From: an uncultured Bacillus sp.
Lineage (GTDB): Bacteria > Bacillota > Bacilli > Bacillales > Cytobacillaceae
DNA length: 11,758 bases
Direction: 5' to 3'
Assembly (NCBI GenBank): GCA_937894355.1
Contig: CALCRD010000198.1
Span: forward strand, 1 to 11,758
The translations under genes and the position numbers were made by a program. Numbering within the stretch: the first letter of the stretch is position 1; every line of letters begins with the position of its first letter. The notes beneath the pieces are model-generated. The model was given only the letters and a program-made list of their open reading frames with translations, was not told where the DNA came from and did not search any database. Shown in pieces: positions 8,299 through 11,758 of this stretch.

Positions 8299-8373
8299 TT
8301 TTTCACGCAAAATCCTTCTATTTCTTTAAAATTTCTAAATTTTCAAAATATATTTCGATAAGTTCATTTGAAA

Positions 8374-8601
8374 TTATGGGATAATAACTGTCAAAATTAT
8401 AAGATGCTGCATATTCCTTCCCAATCGATCTAAGCGCCAAACCACTAAAGTATCACCAGTTCGCACAAAACGAAGAGCATCTTCTAATCCTTGTCGTTTA
8501 TCTTTAGCCCCACTGATCTTATCTGTAAATATTTCTCCACAGCCATGTTCTTTAAGCGCATCTAGTTGTAAATCTAAATTTTGAATCCTTGAAATGCCCA
8601 T
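8374..8601 (-). pseudogene. Truncated serine recombinase (Tn3-type resolvase) fragment
   Basis: The 75-codon frame contains an unmistakable resolvase stretch: QNLDLQLDALKEHGCGEIF, TDKISGAKDKRQGLEDALRF, then VRTGDTLVVWRLDRLGRN. Family members start with GYARVST, whose Ser is the catalytic nucleophile. Here the start reads MGISRIQN, so that segment has been lost by a small deletion or frameshift. After LGRNMQHLI the similarity stops and the frame runs out within six residues, so the rest of the catalytic domain and the DNA-binding helix-turn-helix are absent. Intact resolvases have about 185-200 aa; this is roughly one third. It cannot be an active recombinase. It is the relic of a Tn3-family element or of an invertase/resolvase gene, in keeping with the Tn3-like ends nearby. 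Confidence 0.85.
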
Positions 8602-8662
8602 CTTTTTTAACTATTTGCCTTTGTGATCATCCTTCTACCTCATGTAAGGATTCTATAAAATC

Positions 8663-8759
8663 GAGCCATATCGATTATCCAATTTTGCCTCTCTTCAATT
8701 GATAGTTTGGTCACTTTCAATCACAAGAGAGGTTATGGAAATTGGAAATCATGTGGCTC
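8663..8759. repeat. Long imperfect inverted repeat (hairpin) with T-run
   Basis: The two arms of about 43 nt can be aligned: the left arm runs GAGCCATAT, TCCAATTT, CCTCTCTT, ATTGA in order, and the reverse complement of the right arm gives GAGCCACAT, TCCAATTT, CCTCTCTT, ATTGA. About 30 positions match, around a centre near 8711. ATTTTTT follows on the + strand, so it could end rightward transcription. It lies just upstream of the resolvase fragment, where a res site is expected, but its single long palindrome does not look like three res subsites. It may instead be a mobile palindromic repeat of the kind dispersed in Bacillus genomes. Confidence 0.6.
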
Positions 8760-8798
8760 ATTTTTTATGTAATCGAACTGTTAAAAGTGACTCAATAT

Positions 8799-8843
8799 GG
8801 GGTACCGTCAGGAAACGCTGAAAGTTGGTGATACACCCTAAAG
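8799..8843 (+). repeat. Tn3-family-like terminal inverted repeat, left copy
   Basis: It starts GGGGTACCGTCAGGAAACGC and ends ACACCCTAAAG. The first 17 bases match the outer end of the opposite copy (11346-11382) at all but one position; the inner half is degenerate and somewhat longer than the usual 38 bp. It points rightward, into the block of secreted-protein genes. Confidence 0.65.
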
Positions 8844-8848
8844 AAAAT

Positions 8849-8859
8849 TAGCCACTAAG
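8849..8859 (+). repeat. 11-bp inverted repeat, left copy (TAGCCACTAAG)
   Basis: The exact reverse complement, CTTAGTGGCTA, occurs at 11220-11230. Both copies lie inside the facing Tn3-like ends, 6 bp from the left one and 115 bp from the right one, and flank the three-gene block. Confidence 0.5.
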
Positions 8860-8916
8860 ATGAATAAATAAATTTATCAAAAAAACCATAATATAATATA
8901 AGGAGGTGAAAAAATA

Positions 8917-9405
8917 TTGAAAGGAATTTTTTTAGCTGTCTTTATAGGGATTAATGTGCTTATTGGTTTTTCAAGTATAGTATCTTATGCAACTGCCAAG
9001 CCTTCTAAAACGGTCTGCATTGAGGAGTATGAGACAATATGGAAAAAATATAATAAGGACATTTTAGATGATATTGTTGTAAGTTATAGCTTAAGTTTAG
9101 AAAATTTTAAAGAGTTAACAATGAATGATTTATCTAATAAGATGAGGAAAGGTGAGAAGAACGAGGATATTCGTTCTTTACTACTACTCTTTGAAGGCAA
9201 TAGTCTTGGAGATAAGAGATTATTTTTAAAGGATAAAGATAATTATGGATTATTTTTATACAAACAAACTGATGGCAAAAATGTTCTTAAAAAACTTGAA
9301 CAAGACTCTGCTAGTGGCAAATGGATAGTTTCGAATACAAAAGAAATTGAAGGAAAGATAATAAAGTGGGAAAAGTTTGATTGGTCAAGATGTGAAGAAA
9401 ATTAA
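8917..9405 (+). CDS. Uncharacterised secreted protein, TTG start
   Basis: A 162-aa protein I do not recognise. Residues 1-27 are a signal peptide (hydrophobic core IFLAVFIGINVLIGF, probable cleavage after SYATA). The mature part is charged, mixed helix and strand, with two cysteines, one near each end (Cys34 and Cys159), which could close the domain by a disulfide. The initiation codon is TTG: the ribosome site AAGGAGGTGA at 8900-8909 is nearly a perfect anti-16S match, no ATG lies between it and the signal peptide, and the frame from TTG starts with Lys-Gly and the hydrophobic core. A hairpin terminator follows at 9504-9533. It is convergent with the lipoprotein gene and lies inside the pair of Tn3-like ends. 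Export is well supported; the function is unknown. Confidence 0.75.
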   Translation: MKGIFLAVFIGINVLIGFSSIVSYATAKPSKTVCIEEYETIWKKYNKDILDDIVVSYSLSLENFKELTMNDLSNKMRKGEKNEDIRSLLLLFEGNSLGDKRLFLKDKDNYGLFLYKQTDGKNVLKKLEQDSASGKWIVSNTKEIEGKIIKWEKFDWSRCEEN

Positions 9406-9503
9406 AGGAAGTACTAGTTTGGTAAGGGTGATCCTATTTATGTTTTGCTGCTAAAGATTTACTTTATTACAGAGCTTATTTAAAGCGATCGTTTGTATTC
9501 AAG

Positions 9504-9533
9504 ATTGGGCTGGTTCCGAAGAACTCGCCCAAT
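9504..9533 (+). terminator. Rho-independent terminator between convergent genes
   Basis: The stem ATTGGGC / GCCCAAT continues through a mismatch into GTTC / GAAC around a CGAA loop, followed by TTTCTTCT on the + strand. It lies 98 nt after the stop of the TTG-start gene. The opposite strand has a poorer T-run, so termination of the leftward lipoprotein gene here is less sure. Confidence 0.7.
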
Positions 9534-9564
9534 TTCTTCTAGGGAAACTTAGCAAGATTGCTTT

Positions 9565-10524
9565 TTAATTCTTCCCTTCGATTTCAAATGTAATTTGGTT
9601 TGCAAAAATAACGGACCATAACTTATTTTGTAACTCACCATTTTTATCCTCAATTTTAGTATAAGGATTCTCGACCACTGCTAAGGTTAAGTTACAGGGA
9701 TTATTCTTGTTAATGCTTATATTTAAAGGATAATTAACCATTCCTTTTGAGGCAGTATGAAAAAAGGTGCTTTGCAAAACTACTTGTTCATTATTGAGTA
9801 AAGCTATTATAGCAAAACTTGTATTTGGTTCTTCTATCGCAAAGTTAACCCACAAAGGGTTTTGGTAACTATTTAATAATGTAATGACTTCTCCTGTGGG
9901 GGTATTTCTTGGGACATTCGTTAAGTATACTACTCCTCGTAATATATTTGAGGAATCATCTATCTTTTTAAATTTTACATTGGAATCGTTAGTTATTTCT
10001 TCAAATTTTACATTTGGCGGATTTTCGTTTTCGCCAACTAATATAGTTACACGACGATGTATAAATGTTCTTGGAGGTGGAATAAGTTGTTGATCCGTTA
10101 AATAATTATTTGGATTACGAACACTAATAACAATAAAATCATGTAGTCCATCTGGAATATCAGATAATTTTATTGTAAATTTTTTTTCATTCTTTGGTTC
10201 AACTTCTATATCCATATAATTGATTTCCGCATTATTATAATTTACTTTTGTTTGTTTATAATCCAATAAAAAAAATAACCTATACTCCATTTTTTCTGGA
10301 TAGTGATTTATTATTTTTATTTCAGGTGAATATTCAGTTGAGGATTTTAACCTATGAGTAAAATTAGTTCTTGTTTGAGCAGTTTCATCTACTAACCCAA
10401 TAGATGTTCCCAAAACTTCTTTTGTACCCTGAGTCTTTAATTTTGGGTTATCTTCATTTTTTGCAAATTCGGCTTTACAACCAATTAAAAGCATACATAA
10501 AAAAATCATATATAATTTGTTCAT
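9565..10524 (-). CDS. Uncharacterised lipoprotein
   Basis: A 319-aa protein with a lipoprotein signal: MNKLYMIFLCMLLIGC, lipobox L-I-G-C with the acylated Cys at residue 16, followed by a polar linker. The body is strand-rich with no membrane helix. Segments such as INHYPEKMEYRLFFLLDYKQ, FTIKLSDIPDGLHDFIVISV and FIHRRVTILVG suggest immunoglobulin-like or other beta-sandwich folds, perhaps in two related halves. I do not recognise the family and see no catalytic motif. The ATG at 10524 has the ribosome site AGGATGGGAAG just upstream. It lies downstream of the small secreted-protein gene on the same strand, with a hairpin between them, so co-transcription is possible but may be dampened. By analogy with secreted effector/lipoprotein pairs it could be a surface partner or protective protein; that is speculation. 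Confidence 0.75.
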   Translation of the reverse strand: MNKLYMIFLCMLLIGCKAEFAKNEDNPKLKTQGTKEVLGTSIGLVDETAQTRTNFTHRLKSSTEYSPEIKIINHYPEKMEYRLFFLLDYKQTKVNYNNAEINYMDIEVEPKNEKKFTIKLSDIPDGLHDFIVISVRNPNNYLTDQQLIPPPRTFIHRRVTILVGENENPPNVKFEEITNDSNVKFKKIDDSSNILRGVVYLTNVPRNTPTGEVITLLNSYQNPLWVNFAIEEPNTSFAIIALLNNEQVVLQSTFFHTASKGMVNYPLNISINKNNPCNLTLAVVENPYTKIEDKNGELQNKLWSVIFANQITFEIEGKN

Positions 10525-10546
10525 TTACTTCCCATCCTATACTTAG

Positions 10547-10574
10547 AAGGGAACCCTAAGAATAGGGTTCCCTT
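10547..10574 (+). terminator. Hairpin between two leftward genes; T-run on + strand only
   Basis: A perfect 11-bp stem, AAGGGAACCCT / AGGGTTCCCTT, with a 6-nt loop is followed by TTTTT counting the stem's last two T's (10573-10577) on the + strand. Both flanking genes run leftward, and on that strand no T-run follows. It is a good terminator for rightward transcripts and at most a partial terminator or RNA-stabilising hairpin for the leftward pair. Confidence 0.7.
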
Positions 10575-10595
10575 TTTAGATACTTCCCTTTTAAA

Positions 10596-11042
10596 CTATA
10601 ATGTGGTATCTACCGTATAAGTCCCACTAGTTACGCCATCATGAGTGGAGTTATGGTGTGAATCGGACTTATAACTACTACCAGAATAAAAAGTTGTATT
10701 TCCCGCATGAGCATACGCTATTGAGGAATTGGTTTGAACATCACTATCCGAGCTAACATAAGCGTTATTACGATAAAGGGTGTTCAACACAGAAATTCTT
10801 TCTTGGTTACCACTACATTGTGTAATCCCATATGAAGAAACTACCGAAGTACTTCCTTTATACACATCACTTTTACCAATACAACTAGTTAAGTGTTGAG
10901 GTGTAATTACACCACTTTGTGTTTGAGTTTGAGGAACAAGTTCGCTTACTTGTGGGTATTCAATACCTCCTTTGCTTTCGGCAAAAGTAGATGTTGCTGA
11001 AAGTAGAACTAAAACTAGAGTAAAATATATAATTTTCTTCAC
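10596..11042 (-). CDS. Small Ser/Thr-rich secreted protein, GTG start
   Basis: A 148-aa protein I cannot place in a family. The signal peptide is clear (MKKIIYFTLVLVLLSATSTFA, cut before ESKGG). The mature part has a Gln/Thr/Pro-rich linker to residue about 48, two cysteines (54 and 76) likely to form a disulfide, a motif ISVLNTLYRNNAYVSS (83-98), and a C-terminal tail very rich in Ser, Thr, Tyr and His. It has the look of a small extracellular beta-structured protein. The start is the GTG at 11042 (GTG AAG AAA), with AGGGGGTGA at good spacing; another GTG at 11051 lies inside that ribosome site and is unlikely. It is first of a leftward pair with the lipoprotein gene. A bacteriocin-like or surface role is possible but unsupported by any motif. 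Confidence 0.75.
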   Translation of the reverse strand: MKKIIYFTLVLVLLSATSTFAESKGGIEYPQVSELVPQTQTQSGVITPQHLTSCIGKSDVYKGSTSVVSSYGITQCSGNQERISVLNTLYRNNAYVSSDSDVQTNSSIAYAHAGNTTFYSGSSYKSDSHHNSTHDGVTSGTYTVDTTL

Positions 11043-11219
11043 TAATATCACCCCCTTTAGTAAATTAAAATTCTATCTTAAACTGTAAAATCCTTCCTGT
11101 GTTTTCTGTTTTTTGATTTTTCTAAAAAAATAGATAATTCTTACTATTTATCCATTTTGGTATTTGGGAATCTTTTTGTTTCTTAGTGTTTTGCATAAAA
11201 AAATATTAAATAGAATGGA

Positions 11220-11230
11220 CTTAGTGGCTA
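11220..11230 (-). repeat. 11-bp inverted repeat, right copy (CTTAGTGGCTA)
   Basis: Exact reverse complement of TAGCCACTAAG at 8849-8859. Sequence similarity beyond the 11 bases is weak. Confidence 0.5.
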
Positions 11231-11290
11231 GAAGGCTCTTAATATCGTTGTACGCTCTTCCGGTAAAGGGCGAGAGAATGGAGTATTGAA

Positions 11291-11332
11291 AAAAGCGCAA
11301 TCTCTCAGATAAAATTGAGAAATTGGCTTTTT
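11291..11332. terminator. Bidirectional rho-independent terminator
   Basis: A 16-17-bp stem (left arm AAAAGCGCAATCTCTCA, right arm TGAGAAATTGGCTTTT, with one mismatch and one bulge) encloses the loop GATAAAAT. A-runs and T-runs flank both sides, so it can work in either direction. It lies between the cargo block and the putative transposon end and would insulate the cargo from outside transcription. Confidence 0.8.
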
Positions 11333-11345
11333 ATATTGTAAGTTG

Positions 11346-11382
11346 CTTAACGTTGTAAATACGCTTTTCCTGACAGTACCCC
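11346..11382 (-). repeat. Tn3-family-like terminal inverted repeat, right copy
   Basis: Read on the minus strand, the 37-bp sequence begins GGGGTACTGTCAGGAAAAGC and ends TTTACAACGTTAAG. This is a textbook Tn3-family end: GGGG start, GTCAGGAAAA, and a TTTACAACG-TTAAG inner end. It closely resembles the Tn1546 end as I recall it. It faces the copy at 8799. The 5-bp flanks differ (AATAT on the left, AGTAG on the right), so no target duplication joins the two. Confidence 0.8.
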
Positions 11383-11488
11383 TAGTAGGCTATCAATTTC
11401 TCCTATAAAATTAGTTAACCAGTGTAATTTATTTTGTATTTACTTCATATGAGAAAGTGTTGACCTTTTTGGTGTGAATTTAAAATAA

Positions 11489-11511
11489 AGTTGAACTGTT
11501 AATATAAAAAA
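11489..11511. repeat. Weak third copy of the putative TnsB-binding repeat
   Basis: AGTTGAACTGTTAATATAAA resembles the two strong copies (GAACTxTT...ATAAA) if one base is inserted. It lies 90 bp before the first strong copy. Because the stretch is AT-rich, this copy is tentative. Confidence 0.35.
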
Positions 11512-11574
11512 GTCGCACCATTTTAGAAGGATAACTATGAAGAAAACAATGTAATATCAGGTTTTATAAAATAT

Positions 11575-11597
11575 TTTTGATCGAACTTTTTTATAAA
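11575..11597 (-). repeat. Putative TnsB-binding site, inner copy
   Basis: On the + strand it begins TTTTGATCGAACTTTTTTAT. It matches the copy at 11696-11718 at 21 of 23 positions. Read inward from the right edge it gives AAAAAAGTTCGATC, reminiscent of the AATAAAGTCTTAAAC core of Tn7 left-end TnsB sites. Confidence 0.6.
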
Positions 11598-11695
11598 AAT
11601 TACACATACATTCAAATGAATTGAATCCATTTTGCTCAATCTTTGTTCAAAATGCGTGGGTTTCTTCTATTATAAAATCAACGTTTGCAGCATGC

Positions 11696-11718
11696 TTTTG
11701 ATCAAACTTTTTTACAAA
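11696..11718 (-). repeat. Putative TnsB-binding site, outer copy
   Basis: On the + strand it begins TTTTGATCAAACTTTTTTAC. It differs from the 11575 copy at two positions, and the copies are 121 bp apart. It would be the outermost site of the transposon's left end. Candidate termini ending in ACA (TGT read inward) are at 11731-11733 and 11745-11747, or beyond the window. Confidence 0.6.
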
Positions 11719-11758
11719 GCTACATCGAGAACAGTATCCCATCGACAGAGAAATCACC

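Larger units (their letters stand above)
8602..8916. other. Intergenic region with palindrome and Tn3-like end
   Basis: This 315-nt stretch has no gene. It holds a long imperfect inverted repeat (8663-8759), a Tn3-family-like terminal repeat starting at 8799, an 11-bp element repeated in inverted orientation near 11225, and the ribosome site AAGGAGGTGA (8900-8909) of the next gene. Confidence 0.6.
11043..11758. other. Gene-free end region
   Basis: This 716-nt stretch has no credible gene. From left to right it holds an AT-rich upstream region for the leftward GTG-start gene, the right copy of the 11-bp inverted repeat, a bidirectional terminator, a Tn3-family-like end, and then the repeats proposed as transposon-end binding sites. 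Confidence 0.6.

Noticed and set aside
8892..8897. Perfect TATAAT before the TTG-start gene
   Set aside because: A transcript starting from it would begin within the ribosome site, and no -35 box is at the right distance; likely chance in AT-rich DNA.
9884..10093. 69-codon + strand frame within the lipoprotein gene
   Set aside because: It lies wholly antisense to a gene with a clear lipobox and start, and shows no ribosome site or protein features of its own.
11460..11486. TTGACC plus TAAAAT as a promoter in the end region
   Set aside because: Spacing is only 15 nt and no gene lies downstream before the window ends.
11537..11554. Mini-frame MKKTM with an upstream AGAAGGA
   Set aside because: It stops after five codons. 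It may be the worn start of a lost signal-peptide gene, but nothing further supports this.

Overview
The window looks like the inner part and one end of a Tn7-like transposon carried by a low-GC Gram-positive host, most likely a Bacillus or close relative. The basis is AT-rich DNA, strong AGGAGG-type ribosome binding sites, Gram-positive-style signal peptides and a small secreted protein of Bacillus type (DUF3888-like). The species cannot be fixed from the sequence alone.

Region 1 (1-5418, + strand) is the transposition module: the C-terminal tail of TnsB, then complete TnsC (AAA+ regulator), TnsD (TniQ-family target selector with a CCCH zinc finger) and TnsE (second target selector). The genes are packed as an operon with overlaps of 26 and 20 nt and one 11-nt gap. 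tnsA and most of tnsB lie to the left of the window. Having both TnsD and TnsE implies the classical two-pathway Tn7 lifestyle: a fixed chromosomal attachment site through TnsD, and replicating or mobile DNA through TnsE. No cas gene or CRISPR array is visible, so this is not a CRISPR-guided relative.

Region 2 (5419-11390) is cargo. None of it resembles antibiotic-resistance or known defence genes. All six intact cargo genes encode predicted exported products: four proteins with signal peptides, one lipoprotein and one membrane-anchored protein. One two-gene unit joins a membrane-anchored protein (PepSY-like and beta-propeller-like parts) to a small secreted protein with a 3D/double-psi-beta-barrel-like pattern, through an ATGA stop-start overlap. 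Another pairs a small Ser/Thr-rich secreted protein with a lipoprotein. The cargo is littered with Tn3-family debris: a resolvase fragment lacking its catalytic serine, and three sequences that look like Tn3-family terminal inverted repeats (5593, 8799 and 11382). Two of these face each other across a 2.6-kb block that contains no transposase.

Region 3 (11390-11758) has no gene. It carries two nearly identical 23-bp repeats 121 bp apart and a weaker third copy. Their place, at the end opposite the tns genes, fits TnsB-binding sites of the transposon's left end. The exact terminus is either in the last 30 bp or just beyond the window.
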